From the NCBI GenBank assembly GCA_965199055.1, contig CBDAQR010000003.1, positions 2,232,001-2,296,000 of the forward strand: a DNA stretch of 64,000 nt. The letters run 5' to 3'. How positions within the stretch are numbered: position 1 is the stretch's first letter; the number at the start of each line of letters is the position of its first letter. A model generated the notes under the pieces. That model was not told the DNA's origin and ran no database searches. It saw only the letters and a program-made list of their open reading frames with translations. The stretch is from CBDAQR01 sp965199055. Lineage in GTDB: Bacteria; Pseudomonadota; Gammaproteobacteria; Pseudomonadales; Halieaceae. Shown here piece after piece: positions 50,234-59,606 of the stretch. Made by a program: the position numbers and the translations under genes.

Positions 50234-52009
50234 TTATTGGGTAACGGTCGGTGCTACCCGCATCACTTCCTCGATGGTGGTCTCACCGGCAGCCACTCGG
50301 GCAGCCCCACTCAGCCTGAGAGTACGCATGCCTTCCTGCATTGCCAATTTACGCAGGGCGTTGGCTTCCGTATGCGGTTTGACGAGTTCCTGCACCTCGG
50401 GGCTCATCACCAGCACCTCATAGATACCCTGGCGACCCATATAGCCAGTGTCCCTGCATTCACTGCAGCCTGCAGGGGAATAAATACGTTTGGGCGGTTT
50501 CACCTTCCACGGATGAGTAAGCTGCTTCCAGGCCTCCTGGTCTACTTCGCTCTCTGTCTTACAGTGTGGACAAAGGATACGCACCAGTCGCTGCGCCATT
50601 ACGCCGCGTACCGTATTCTTGATGAGATACGAAGGCACGCCCAGCTCGAGCAATCGGCTGACGGCGCTGGGTGCGTCATTGGTGTGCAGCGTGGAAATCA
50701 CCAGGTGCCCTGTGAGAGCAGCCTGAATGGCCATTTCCGCCGTCTCCAGGTCGCGGATCTCACCGACCATAATGATGTCGGGGTCCTGTCGCATCAGCGC
50801 GCGCACACCGGTCGAAAAATCCAGATCGATCTGGTGATTAACCTGCATCTGGTTGAACGCCCCCTCGACCATTTCTATGGGGTCTTCAATCGTGCACACA
50901 TTCACTTCGGGCGTCGCAAGCTGACGCAGCGTCGAGTAGAGCGTCGTCGTCTTACCGGAACCGGTCGGTCCCGTCACCAGAACAATGCCGTGTCCCATCG
51001 CATTCATACCGTTCCAGCGCTTCAGGTCCTCGCTTGCCAGCCCCAGTTGCTCAAAGCTCTTCTGCAGGACTTCGGGGTCGAAGATTCGCATGACCAGCTT
51101 TTCACCGAATGCGGTGGGCAGCGTCGACAAGCGCAGTTCAATTTCGTTGCCTTCGGGACTGCGCGTTTTGAGCCGGCCGTCCTGGGGCCGACGCTTTTCA
51201 GCCACATCCATACGCCCCAGGATCTTAAACCGGCTGCTGACCGCCGCCGATACCTGCTGGGGAAGTTCGTAGACCTTGTAAAGCACCCCGTCGATCCTGA
51301 ACCGCACATTGCCCACATCGCGGCGCGGCTCTATGTGAATATCACTGGCTCGCTGTTCAAACGCATACTGCAGCAGCCAATCAACAATATTGACGATATG
51401 CTGGTCGTTAGCGTCTGGCTCACGCATGGAGCCCAGCTCCAGCATCGACTCCAGGTTAGTGACATTAGCGCCGGCCAGAGAGCGGCCGCCCTTGGCGTCA
51501 GCACCACGCACGGAACGCGCCATCGTATAGAACTCTGCCGTGTGCCTAACGATATCGCGAGGGTCGGTCAGCACCCTGCGAATCGGTTTACGCAGCACGT
51601 GCTCGAGATTGCTTTCCCAGGCTGAGATCCAGGGCTCGGCAGAGGCGATAACAACCTCCTTGTCAGACACTTCGACGGCGAGGATTTTATGCCGCTGTGC
51701 AAAGGCCAAAGACATGACTTCGGCAATCGCACCAACATTGATTTTGAGCGGGTCGATCAGGTATACGTCCTGACCCGATTCATTCGAAAGCCAGGCCAGC
51801 AATTGCTCCATGTCGAGCGGTTGACCGCTAGCGGCATTGATCAGCCTCTGCTCTGCCAGAAACACCAAGGGGTGCACGCTTCCGGCGTTAACTTCCGCCA
51901 TGCGCGCGCGGTCGGTATCGCTTAATAATCCAGCGACATTGAGCTCTTCTACCAGGCCACGCAGATCCAAATTTCGCTCCGCGCGTTGCTCGCCAAATGT
52001 GGCCACCAT
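50234..52009 (-). CDS. GspE/PilB-family secretion or pilus ATPase (orphan)
   Basis: This protein of about 591 residues is a hexameric ATPase of type II secretion or type IV pilus assembly. It has an MshEN-like N-terminal domain (about 5-150), Walker A GPTGSGKTTTLYSTLRQL, the Asp box and Walker B region DIIMVGEIRDLETAEMAI, the His box LVISTLHTNDAPS, and a four-cysteine zinc motif (CPHC then CSEC). ATG at 52009 gives the conserved MVATFGEQRAERNLDLR start. GTG at 52021 is the longer option. No pilin, secretin or inner-membrane component lies near, so its machine must be encoded elsewhere. The gene faces away from pitA. Confidence 0.92.
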   Translation of the reverse strand: MVATFGEQRAERNLDLRGLVEELNVAGLLSDTDRARMAEVNAGSVHPLVFLAEQRLINAASGQPLDMEQLLAWLSNESGQDVYLIDPLKINVGAIAEVMSLAFAQRHKILAVEVSDKEVVIASAEPWISAWESNLEHVLRKPIRRVLTDPRDIVRHTAEFYTMARSVRGADAKGGRSLAGANVTNLESMLELGSMREPDANDQHIVNIVDWLLQYAFEQRASDIHIEPRRDVGNVRFRIDGVLYKVYELPQQVSAAVSSRFKILGRMDVAEKRRPQDGRLKTRSPEGNEIELRLSTLPTAFGEKLVMRIFDPEVLQKSFEQLGLASEDLKRWNGMNAMGHGIVLVTGPTGSGKTTTLYSTLRQLATPEVNVCTIEDPIEMVEGAFNQMQVNHQIDLDFSTGVRALMRQDPDIIMVGEIRDLETAEMAIQAALTGHLVISTLHTNDAPSAVSRLLELGVPSYLIKNTVRGVMAQRLVRILCPHCKTESEVDQEAWKQLTHPWKVKPPKRIYSPAGCSECRDTGYMGRQGIYEVLVMSPEVQELVKPHTEANALRKLAMQEGMRTLRLSGAARVAAGETTIEEVMRVAPTVTQ

Positions 52010-52070
52010 CGCCCTGATCACTCCCTAGAATGCGGCTCTCATGCTATCACACACCCGATCAATCTTGCGG

Positions 52071-52099
52071 TGTTACTTTTTGCGATTCGAGCCTATACT
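52071..52099 (+). promoter_or_regulatory. Possible promoter of pitA
   Basis: TGTTAC (52071-52076) and TATACT (52094-52099) are 17 bases apart and lie 55 bases ahead of the pitA ATG. The -35 match is poor, so the call is tentative. Confidence 0.35.
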
Positions 52100-52153
52100 T
52101 CGCCCATAATAATCTAGGGTAAATCCTCCCCGACCAGGCTTCGTTACTTCAAT

Positions 52154-53431
52154 ATGGAAATCATCGCCAACCACGGGCCGTTGCTGCTCATTCTTGCCTG
52201 CCTGTTCGGTTTTTTCATGGCCTGGGGTGTGGGCGCCAACGACGTCGCCAATGCTATGGGCACGTCCGTGGGCTCGAGAGCGCTTACCATTAAACAGGCG
52301 ATTCTGATCGCCATCATTTTTGAGTTTATGGGAGCCTACCTCGCCGGCGGCGAGGTCACAGGCACAATCCGCAAGGGCATTATTGATCCAGCAGTGATGG
52401 CGGATACGCCGGAATTGCTGGTATTCGGCATGATGGCCGCGCTGCTGGCTGCAGGTACCTGGCTGCTCATCGCCAGCGCCATGGGCTGGCCAGTCTCCAC
52501 GACGCACTCAATCGTCGGCGCCATTGTCGGCTTTGCCGCCGTGGGTATTTCTCCGGACGTGGTGAGCTGGGGCAAAGTGGGGTCGATCGTTGCCAGCTGG
52601 GTGGTGTCACCGGTGCTCGCCGGGACAATTTCCTTTGCGTTGTTCGTCAGTGTGCAAAAGCTGATTCTCAACACCAATGACCCTTTCGTGCGGGCCAAGC
52701 GGTTCATTCCCGTCTATATGTGGGCGGTCGGTTTCATGATTTCCATGGTGACCCTGACCAAGGGCCTCAAACATGTCGGTATTGAGCTCGACCTGGGCCT
52801 GGGCTCGCGATTCACCAATGCGTTGTTCCTCAGCGCTTTGATCGGCGTAGTCGTCGCTATGATCGGCGCTGCGCTGCTGAGCAAGATCGAAGACAAACCG
52901 GTAGAAGGGCATCGCTTCGATAGCGTTGAACGCGTATTTGCCATTCTGATGATCTTCACCGCCTGTGCGATGGCCTTCGCTCACGGCTCTAACGATGTGG
53001 CCAATGCGGTCGGTCCGCTAGCGGCGGTGGCCAGCACCATTGCGTCGGGCGGGGAAATCGCAGCAAAGTCGGCCATGCCCTGGTGGATTCTGTTATTGGG
53101 TGGCGGCGGAATCGTGGTCGGCCTCGCAACCTACGGCTTCAAGGTCATTGCCACGGTGGGACGCAAGATCACCGAACTCACCCCCAGCCGGGGGTTCGCC
53201 GCTGAACTGGGCGCCGCCAGCACCGTAGTGCTGGCCTCTGGACTGGGCTTACCCGTTTCCACAACCCATACTCTCGTCGGCGCGGTACTCGGTGTCGGAC
53301 TGGCACGGGGTATCGCCGCGCTCAATCTGCGGGTCATCGCGACTATCTTCATCTCCTGGCTCATCACCTTACCTGCCGGTGCAGGCTTGGCCATTCTCTT
53401 TTTCTTCGGCTTCAAGGCCTACTTCACCTGA
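52154..53431 (+). CDS. pitA: PiT-family inorganic phosphate transporter
   Basis: This 425-residue inner-membrane protein belongs to the PiT family, which imports phosphate (with metal) using the proton or sodium gradient. Two repeat signatures are present, GANDVANAMGTSVGSRAL near residue 26 and GSNDVANAVGPLAAVAS near residue 278. The paired VSTTHSIVGAIVG and VSTTHTLVGAVLG segments also occur. About ten transmembrane helices are expected. It is followed 98 bases later by argA. No phosphate-responsive site is recognised upstream. Confidence 0.93.
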   Translation: MEIIANHGPLLLILACLFGFFMAWGVGANDVANAMGTSVGSRALTIKQAILIAIIFEFMGAYLAGGEVTGTIRKGIIDPAVMADTPELLVFGMMAALLAAGTWLLIASAMGWPVSTTHSIVGAIVGFAAVGISPDVVSWGKVGSIVASWVVSPVLAGTISFALFVSVQKLILNTNDPFVRAKRFIPVYMWAVGFMISMVTLTKGLKHVGIELDLGLGSRFTNALFLSALIGVVVAMIGAALLSKIEDKPVEGHRFDSVERVFAILMIFTACAMAFAHGSNDVANAVGPLAAVASTIASGGEIAAKSAMPWWILLLGGGGIVVGLATYGFKVIATVGRKITELTPSRGFAAELGAASTVVLASGLGLPVSTTHTLVGAVLGVGLARGIAALNLRVIATIFISWLITLPAGAGLAILFFFGFKAYFT

Positions 53432-53529
53432 TCCGTCCCTGTGAAATACTGCCATTGGGCCTATCGGCCTAATCAGGTAATCTAGCCACTTTCCTTTTCG
53501 CCAAAATCCAGGTAATTCAAATAGTTAGC

Positions 53530-54843
53530 ATGGGCGGACAGAGCAGGCAAAACATCCGCTGGTTCCGCGATAGTGCGCCGTATATCAACGCGCACCGCGG
53601 TAAAACCTTCGTCCTGATGATCGGGGGCGAGGCAGCCCAGCACCCGAATTTTGCCAATGTTATTCACGACATCGCCCTGCTCAATAGTCTGGGTGTGCGC
53701 CTGGTATTGCTGGTAGGCGCGCGGCCCCAGATTGGCGAGCGCCTGCACGCGGCCGGAGTCGATACCACCTTCCACGAAGGCATTCGGATTACCGATGAGA
53801 CCGCGCTCAGCCACGTCAAAGATGTGGTGGGTAGCCTGCGCGCGGAAATTGAGGCGCTGTTATCGATGGGCCTGCCCAACTCTCCCATGCAGGGCGCAGC
53901 AATCAGGGTGTGTTCCGGCAACTTCGTCACCGCTCGGCCCATGGGTGTCGTGGATGGAATCGACTTTCACCATACGGGCCGGGTCAGACGCGTTGATGGC
54001 GAAGGCATCGCGGAGAAGCTGGATGGCGGCAGCATCGTGGTGCTATCACCACTGGGCTATTCCCCAACGGGAGAAATTTTTAACCTGGCCTTGGAGGATG
54101 TGGCGGTTCACACCGCAGCCCAGCTCGGCGCCGATAAGTTGATCTTGTTTGGTCAGGAGGCCGGCATCCTTGATGCGAGCGGTGAGTTGGTTCGTCAATG
54201 TGACCGGGAACAGGCACTGGCGCTGCTTCGTGCAAGCGACAAAGAAGAACAGAAGCGGCTCCTCACCACCGCGCGGCAGGCTTGCATGGCAGGCATTGAG
54301 CGCTGCCAAATCATTTCCTTCGCCGAGGATTGCGCATTGCTGGAGGAGCTGTTCACCCACGATGGTTGCGGCACCCTGGTCAGCAACGAGGATTATGAGC
54401 AGGCCCGGCTGGCGAGTATCGAAGATGTCGGCGGGATACTGGAATTGATTGAGCCGCTGGAGCGCGAGGGCGTTCTGGTGAAACGTTCGCGCGAACTGCT
54501 TGAGACCGAGATCAACCATTTTCGGGTACTGGAGCGGGATAATCGAATCATCGCTTGTGCGGCGCTGTATCCCTTCCCGGAAGAGGGCCGCGGGGAAATA
54601 GCGTGCATCGTGACCCATCCCGATTACCGCGGGAATCAGCGCGGTGACCGTTTACTGCGCGAGCTGGAACAGGATGCTGCGCAGTTCGGCTTGGCGGAGG
54701 TATTCGTTCTTACCACCCAGACCGCGCATTGGTTTCTGGAGCATGGCTTTGTTGAGACGGACCGCGAAGGACTTCCCGAGCAAAAGAAAGGATTGTACAA
54801 CCTGCAGCGTAACTCCAAGGTGCTGACAAAATCTCTTAGCTAG
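53530..54843 (+). CDS. argA: N-acetylglutamate synthase
   Basis: This 437-residue enzyme acetylates glutamate in the first step of arginine synthesis. The first 290 residues form an amino-acid-kinase-like fold (SAPYINAHRGKTFVLMIGGEA, VLLVGARPQIGERL) that senses arginine, and the last 140 form a GNAT domain with the acetyl-CoA loop ACIVTHPDYRGNQRGDRLL. The layout and length match gammaproteobacterial ArgA and not the shorter stand-alone ArgJ or ArgO forms. Only a weak ribosome site precedes ATG 53530. Confidence 0.95.
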   Translation: MGGQSRQNIRWFRDSAPYINAHRGKTFVLMIGGEAAQHPNFANVIHDIALLNSLGVRLVLLVGARPQIGERLHAAGVDTTFHEGIRITDETALSHVKDVVGSLRAEIEALLSMGLPNSPMQGAAIRVCSGNFVTARPMGVVDGIDFHHTGRVRRVDGEGIAEKLDGGSIVVLSPLGYSPTGEIFNLALEDVAVHTAAQLGADKLILFGQEAGILDASGELVRQCDREQALALLRASDKEEQKRLLTTARQACMAGIERCQIISFAEDCALLEELFTHDGCGTLVSNEDYEQARLASIEDVGGILELIEPLEREGVLVKRSRELLETEINHFRVLERDNRIIACAALYPFPEEGRGEIACIVTHPDYRGNQRGDRLLRELEQDAAQFGLAEVFVLTTQTAHWFLEHGFVETDREGLPEQKKGLYNLQRNSKVLTKSLS

Positions 54844-54919
54844 TATCGCCGACAGGCTGCGACTCAACACGCGGTCTGCTATGCTCTGCCACCGTTTTTT
54901 ACCCCCCTAGAGTCAGACC

Positions 54920-56755
54920 ATGCCAGAGTACCGATCCCGAACCTCCACCCACGGCCGCAACATGGCCGGCGCGCGTGCCCTGTGGCGCGCCACCGGTATG
55001 CAGGACGAAGATTTCCAGAAACCGATTATCGCGGTGGTTAACTCCTTTACACAATTTGTGCCTGGACACGTGCATCTGAAGGACCTGGGACAATTAGTCG
55101 CCCGCGAGATCGAAGCGGCCGGCGGGGTGGCAAAAGAATTCAACACCATCGCCGTGGATGACGGTATCGCAATGGGTCATGATGGAATGCTCTATAGCCT
55201 GCCGTCGAGGGATATCATCTCCGACTCTGTGGAATACATGGTGAATGCGCATTGCGCCGATGCCATGGTTTGCATCTCCAACTGCGACAAAATCACCCCT
55301 GGCATGCTCAATGCCGCCATGCGGCTCAATATCCCCACGATCTTTGTTTCCGGTGGACCGATGGAGGCCGGCAAAACCCGACTCTCAGAACACAAGCTCG
55401 ACCTGGTCGATGCCATGGTCATTGCCGTAGATGACAGCGCCAGCGACGAGGAAGTTGCCGAATACGAGCGCTCTGCCTGTCCTACTTGTGGTTCCTGTTC
55501 CGGCATGTTCACCGCCAATTCGATGAACTGCCTGACCGAGGCACTGGGACTATCTCAACCCGGCAACGGTTCGGCGCTGGCGACTCACGCGGATCGGGAG
55601 CAGCTGTTCCTGCGCGCCGGCCAGCGCATCGTGGAACTGGCACGTCGCTATTACGAGCAAGACGATGCTTCGATTCTGCCGCGCAGTATCGGCTCCATGA
55701 GAGCCTTTGAGAATGCGATGACGCTGGATATCGCTATGGGCGGTTCGACCAATACCATTCTGCATTTGTTGGCTGCCGCCCAGGAAGCCGAGTTAGATTT
55801 CACCATGGCCGACATTGATCGGCTTTCACGCAAGATTCCACAGCTGTGCAAAGTCGCACCCAGTACCCCCCAGTATCATATGGAAGACGTTCACCGTGCA
55901 GGCGGCATTATGGGCATTCTGGGTGAACTCGATCGTGCCGGCCTGCTGCATACCGATGTGCCCACGGTGCACGCTGACACCCTGGGCGAAGCGCTGGATC
56001 ACTGGGACATCAAACGCACCAGAAACGAGGACGTGCACCGCTTCTTCCGTGCAGGACCCGCAGGCATTCCGACACAAACGGCTTTCAGCCAGGACACGCG
56101 TTGGCCGAGCGTAGACGATGACCGCGAAAGTGGCTGTATACGTTCGCTGGAGAATGCCTACTCAAGCGAGGGTGGCCTGGCGGTTCTGTTCGGCAATATT
56201 GCGGAGGACGGTTGCGTGGTGAAGACCGCCAGTGTCGACGAAAGCATCCTGGTGTTTGAGGGACCAGCCTTCGTCTGCGAAAGTCAGGAAGACGCCGTCG
56301 AGGCCATACTGTCCGATCAGGTCAAAGCCGGTGATGTGGTTGTGGTGCGTTATGAGGGCCCCAAAGGCGGCCCTGGCATGCAGGAAATGCTCTATCCAAC
56401 CAGCTACATAAAGTCGAAGGGTTTGGGCAAGGCCTGCGCGCTGCTGACAGACGGGCGCTTCTCTGGTGGCACGTCAGGCCTGTCTATTGGTCACGTGTCT
56501 CCGGAAGCGGCCGCGGGCGGTGCGATAGGCCTTGTTCGCAGCGGCGATATCATCAAGATCGATATACCCGCGCGCAGCATCAATGTCGATCTAGAAGATA
56601 CCGAACTGGCGCAACGCAGGGCTGACCAAGTAGAGAAGGGCTGGCAGCCCGAGAAAACGCGGCCTCGCAAGGTCAGTGCAGCACTCAAGGCCTACGCGAT
56701 GATGGCGACCAGTGCAGACCGCGGTGCCGTGCGCGATCTGAGCCAGCTGGACTAA
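54920..56755 (+). CDS. ilvD: Dihydroxy-acid dehydratase
   Basis: This 611-residue iron-sulfur enzyme makes the 2-keto acids of valine, isoleucine and leucine. The cluster-binding cysteines are in VCISNCDKITPGM and ACPTCGSCSGMFTANSMN, and the later phrases NAMTLDIAMGGSTNTILHLL and GGPGMQEMLYPTSYI match IlvD. The start lies 76 bases after argA. The 3' end overlaps the stop of the convergent DUF6279 gene by three bases, so the two stop codons interlock. Confidence 0.97.
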   Translation: MPEYRSRTSTHGRNMAGARALWRATGMQDEDFQKPIIAVVNSFTQFVPGHVHLKDLGQLVAREIEAAGGVAKEFNTIAVDDGIAMGHDGMLYSLPSRDIISDSVEYMVNAHCADAMVCISNCDKITPGMLNAAMRLNIPTIFVSGGPMEAGKTRLSEHKLDLVDAMVIAVDDSASDEEVAEYERSACPTCGSCSGMFTANSMNCLTEALGLSQPGNGSALATHADREQLFLRAGQRIVELARRYYEQDDASILPRSIGSMRAFENAMTLDIAMGGSTNTILHLLAAAQEAELDFTMADIDRLSRKIPQLCKVAPSTPQYHMEDVHRAGGIMGILGELDRAGLLHTDVPTVHADTLGEALDHWDIKRTRNEDVHRFFRAGPAGIPTQTAFSQDTRWPSVDDDRESGCIRSLENAYSSEGGLAVLFGNIAEDGCVVKTASVDESILVFEGPAFVCESQEDAVEAILSDQVKAGDVVVVRYEGPKGGPGMQEMLYPTSYIKSKGLGKACALLTDGRFSGGTSGLSIGHVSPEAAAGGAIGLVRSGDIIKIDIPARSINVDLEDTELAQRRADQVEKGWQPEKTRPRKVSAALKAYAMMATSADRGAVRDLSQLD

Positions 56756-57591
56756 TCCGCTTTAGCGATTAACTCGACAAGATCGTCTTTGATGGCATCG
56801 ATCTCTTTCTGCAGCCGCTCGGACTGCGCATCGGACCGGTCATTGAGGACATCGGCCACAGCAGAGTTAATCCGCGCTTGATTCTGTAACCAGATGGTGC
56901 GGTACTCGGTGCTTTGACGTTCCTCGCGGCTCGCCAGGGCATCGCGTATCTGCTGATGCCAGCCGGGAGCGCGTTCCTGCAGAACAGCCTGCAGCATTTC
57001 CAGCCAAGTCTTTCGATCCGCCAGCCACGCCGCATCGAAGCGAGTCAGCGACGCTGCTGCTGCTTGCAGCCTCTGTTTCTGTGCGTCACTGAGTCGGCCC
57101 AGAAATTGGGCCATATTCTCCTCAAAGTTCTCATAACTCTCTTCGACGTACTCCTCATCGGTGCGCGCCAGGTATTCTGTTTCCAGTTCCGTTTGTCGCT
57201 CCCACAGCTTGTCGAGAAACTCCTGCATTTGTTCATCACTCAGTTGATCGCCGAGATCAAACGCCAGCGGTAACACTCTCAGCTCGAGCCGGTTCAGCGC
57301 TACGGTGGCAGCCTCAATCCAGCTTTCAATGACCTCCGCCGACAGGGGCTGCTGTAAATCTGCCTCGACACGTTCGAGCAGCGCGAGATACTCCGCTAAT
57401 TCTTCTTTGCGGTGCCAGTCGAGCAGGGGGACCAACTGCTCCTTCAAGTTGCGGTTCTGCTCCCGAGTGAGATCAACATAATCCTCCACGTACCAGGGCA
57501 CCAGCCAATCCAACTGGTCGTAAAACCAGGCATTGGTGCAGCCGGCCAGCAGCACCAGAGAAAGCAGTGTCGGCCCTAAACGGTGTTTCAT
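56752..57591 (-). CDS. DUF6279 family lipoprotein
   Basis: This 279-residue protein begins MKHRLGPTLLSLVLLAGCTN, a lipoprotein signal with lipobox LLAGC, and is then highly charged and helical (for example DLTREQNRNLKEQLVPLLDW). It belongs to DUF6279, whose function is unknown. ATG at 57591 is preferred because GGAG lies 8 bases upstream. Its start overlaps the diguanylate cyclase stop region, so the two may be co-transcribed. No catalytic motif is seen. Confidence 0.88.
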   Translation of the reverse strand: MKHRLGPTLLSLVLLAGCTNAWFYDQLDWLVPWYVEDYVDLTREQNRNLKEQLVPLLDWHRKEELAEYLALLERVEADLQQPLSAEVIESWIEAATVALNRLELRVLPLAFDLGDQLSDEQMQEFLDKLWERQTELETEYLARTDEEYVEESYENFEENMAQFLGRLSDAQKQRLQAAAASLTRFDAAWLADRKTWLEMLQAVLQERAPGWHQQIRDALASREERQSTEYRTIWLQNQARINSAVADVLNDRSDAQSERLQKEIDAIKDDLVELIAKAD

Positions 57592-57593
57592 AG

Positions 57594-58685
57594 TCAATCT
57601 CCCGGCGTCGCAAGCACTACCTGATTGCGACCCGCTTCTTTCGCCTGATACAGCGCACGGTCACACTGGTTTAACCAATGGTCCACATTCTCTGCCTGCA
57701 GCACGTCGCAAACGCCAATACTCACAGTCACAGGGTGCTGTTCCAAAAAGCTTGCCTGCTCGATATGGGAGCGCAGCTCCTCAGCGACATGAATCGCTCG
57801 CGACTCGTCGGTCTCTGCGAGCAGTGCGACAAACTCTTCGCCCCCATAACGATACACGTGGTCAAGTCTGCGCAATCGTTGCTCCAGCGTTTCCACCAGC
57901 GCGCGCAGCACACGATCGCCAGCTTCGTGACCGTAGCTATCATTAACAGACTTGAAATGATCTACATCCAGAAGTAATAGCGTAGACGGGCGTTCATATC
58001 GTTGCCAGGTCTGCAGTGCGTCGCGTGCATCGCTCTGCAGGCGCCGCCGATTGAATGCGCCGGTAAGCGGATCTGTGACAGCAAGCTCACTCAGCTTCCG
58101 CGACTGCTGAGATACCGCGTACATCAACCATGCGCTGATCAGCCAGGTATGGGCCATGCTGAGACAGACAATAATTGCTGTATTCGTGTCAAAGCGCATC
58201 CACACGAAGGGGGTAACGATCACGCCGACGACGATACCCAGCCACACGGCGACGCGGGTCTTTAGTAGAACCGGCAACGCAACCAGCAGGGGATAGACCC
58301 AATAGAGGTTATAGTTCTGACCGTAGATCAACGACAGAATCACCAAACCCAGCGTAATCAACAACACCGTAGGCGGTGATAAAAAGGGTTCTTTCTCGAC
58401 GGTCAGTAAATAGATATTCGCTAGAAACAGCACCAGCACCGCCACACCGGCGGTCGCCGGAACATAGTGCCCCGCATAAAAATTGTGCGCATCAATGGGC
58501 GCGAGGATGACTGCTATCGCAACCAGTACATAGCGATACGCCGCTTTTCGGTTACGCACCATGTGTTCGTCAAAATGGTGCGCATCAAACTCGCGCCGCT
58601 GAGGCAACAAGTCTTCGGAGAACGCAGCTGAAAACCTTCCACCGGCGCGCTGCAGCAAAGAATGCTCTTCAGAGGGATTATTCAT
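57594..58685 (-). CDS. Membrane-bound GGDEF diguanylate cyclase
   Basis: This 363-residue protein has about six hydrophobic helices (about 45-200) and a C-terminal GGDEF domain of about 160 residues. The catalytic loop reads YRYGGEEFVALL, so cyclase activity is expected. An inhibitory I-site RRLD precedes the motif by five residues. Phrases LAVTDPLTGAFNRRRLQSD and DVDHFKSVNDSYGHEAGDRV are typical. It should make cyclic-di-GMP, which often controls adhesin display. The sensory signal of the membrane part is unknown. Confidence 0.95.
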   Translation of the reverse strand: MNNPSEEHSLLQRAGGRFSAAFSEDLLPQRREFDAHHFDEHMVRNRKAAYRYVLVAIAVILAPIDAHNFYAGHYVPATAGVAVLVLFLANIYLLTVEKEPFLSPPTVLLITLGLVILSLIYGQNYNLYWVYPLLVALPVLLKTRVAVWLGIVVGVIVTPFVWMRFDTNTAIIVCLSMAHTWLISAWLMYAVSQQSRKLSELAVTDPLTGAFNRRRLQSDARDALQTWQRYERPSTLLLLDVDHFKSVNDSYGHEAGDRVLRALVETLEQRLRRLDHVYRYGGEEFVALLAETDESRAIHVAEELRSHIEQASFLEQHPVTVSIGVCDVLQAENVDHWLNQCDRALYQAKEAGRNQVVLATPGD

Positions 58686-58705
58686 GCCCTGGCGACCCAG
58701 CAGCG

Positions 58706-59089
58706 CTACAGAATTTCAAGCACCACGCCTATCAGGCCACCCAGTAACAGCGCCAGCATGGCGAGGGAACCGAGAATAAACCCGGGCCCACGTTTGCCTG
58801 GATCTTCTACATAGCCACGTGCATACATAATCCGGCCCACCAGAAACGCAATGCCGAGCAGTGCGCCGATAGCGTCTGATACGTAGTAGCCGAATATCCA
58901 CAGTGATGGAAAGAAGATGATCAGCTGTTCCAGGGTGTTTTGCTGCACGCGAAAAATGCGCTCAAAGCGATCTTCACCGATGATTTTGGGTGCCGCGACG
59001 CCGCGATCACTGCGCGCCTTAGCCACCATTATCGCGAGCAAGAAGTACTCGACAGCCACCAGCAAGGTAACCAGAACCGTTAGTTCCAT
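58706..59089 (-). CDS. MAPEG-family membrane protein
   Basis: This 127-residue protein has four hydrophobic helices and matches MAPEG proteins (membrane-associated proteins in eicosanoid and glutathione metabolism). The conserved FERIFRVQQNTLEQLIIFFP and the later GRIMYARGYVEDPGKRGPGF are visible. Bacterial members are poorly characterised, some with glutathione-dependent activity. I prefer ATG at 59089 over GTG 59116, which adds a charged tail that does not resemble the family. Confidence 0.9.
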   Translation of the reverse strand: MELTVLVTLLVAVEYFLLAIMVAKARSDRGVAAPKIIGEDRFERIFRVQQNTLEQLIIFFPSLWIFGYYVSDAIGALLGIAFLVGRIMYARGYVEDPGKRGPGFILGSLAMLALLLGGLIGVVLEIL

Positions 59090-59158
59090 GGACGTGCCCC
59101 GTGTGCGTGTTTCCACATTATAAGCACTAATTAACTTTTATCCGAAGCCCGTAATGGC

Positions 59159-59599
59159 TCAGGGATAATCCAGGCCATCAGTGGCAAACAACATCTCGAT
59201 GTGACGGAAGGTTTTAAACTCAAGATGATTGCCGCTTGGATCGCGAATAAAAAGGGTCCGCTGTTCACCGCGACGTCCCTCAAACCGCGTTGTCGGCTCG
59301 ATAATGTAAGTAACTCCGGCCGCCTGTAGTCGCGCGACCAGCTCATCGAACGCGTCCCAGGACAGTATTGGGCCAAAGTGCGATGCCGGCACCTGCTCAC
59401 CGTCCACAGGATTAGTAGCCGCCATATCCAGTTTGTCGACCAGGTGAACCACCAGCTGATGGCCCCAAAAATCGTAGTCTATCCAGCGCGACGAACGTCG
59501 GCCTTCAGGGCAGCCCAGGGTGCCGCCATAGAAGTTTTCGGCCGCAGTCAGGTCAGTGACTGGCAGCGCCAGGTGAAATCTTGGGTAGTCAGTGCTCAT
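59159..59599 (-). CDS. VOC/glyoxalase-family protein
   Basis: This 146-residue protein has the vicinal-oxygen-chelate fold, beginning RFHLALPVTDLTAAENFYGG and closing with RTLFIRDPSGNHLEFKTF. The metal-ligand histidines (RFHLAL, HLVDK or SHFGPIL) and the glutamate in HLEFK are consistent with a metal-binding enzyme of unknown substrate. ATG at 59599 gives the usual MSTDYPRFH start. It lies 7 bases after the serine/threonine dehydratase stop and is likely co-transcribed with it. Confidence 0.86.
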   Translation of the reverse strand: MSTDYPRFHLALPVTDLTAAENFYGGTLGCPEGRRSSRWIDYDFWGHQLVVHLVDKLDMAATNPVDGEQVPASHFGPILSWDAFDELVARLQAAGVTYIIEPTTRFEGRRGEQRTLFIRDPSGNHLEFKTFRHIEMLFATDGLDYP

Positions 59600-59606
59600 C
59601 GCAGCT

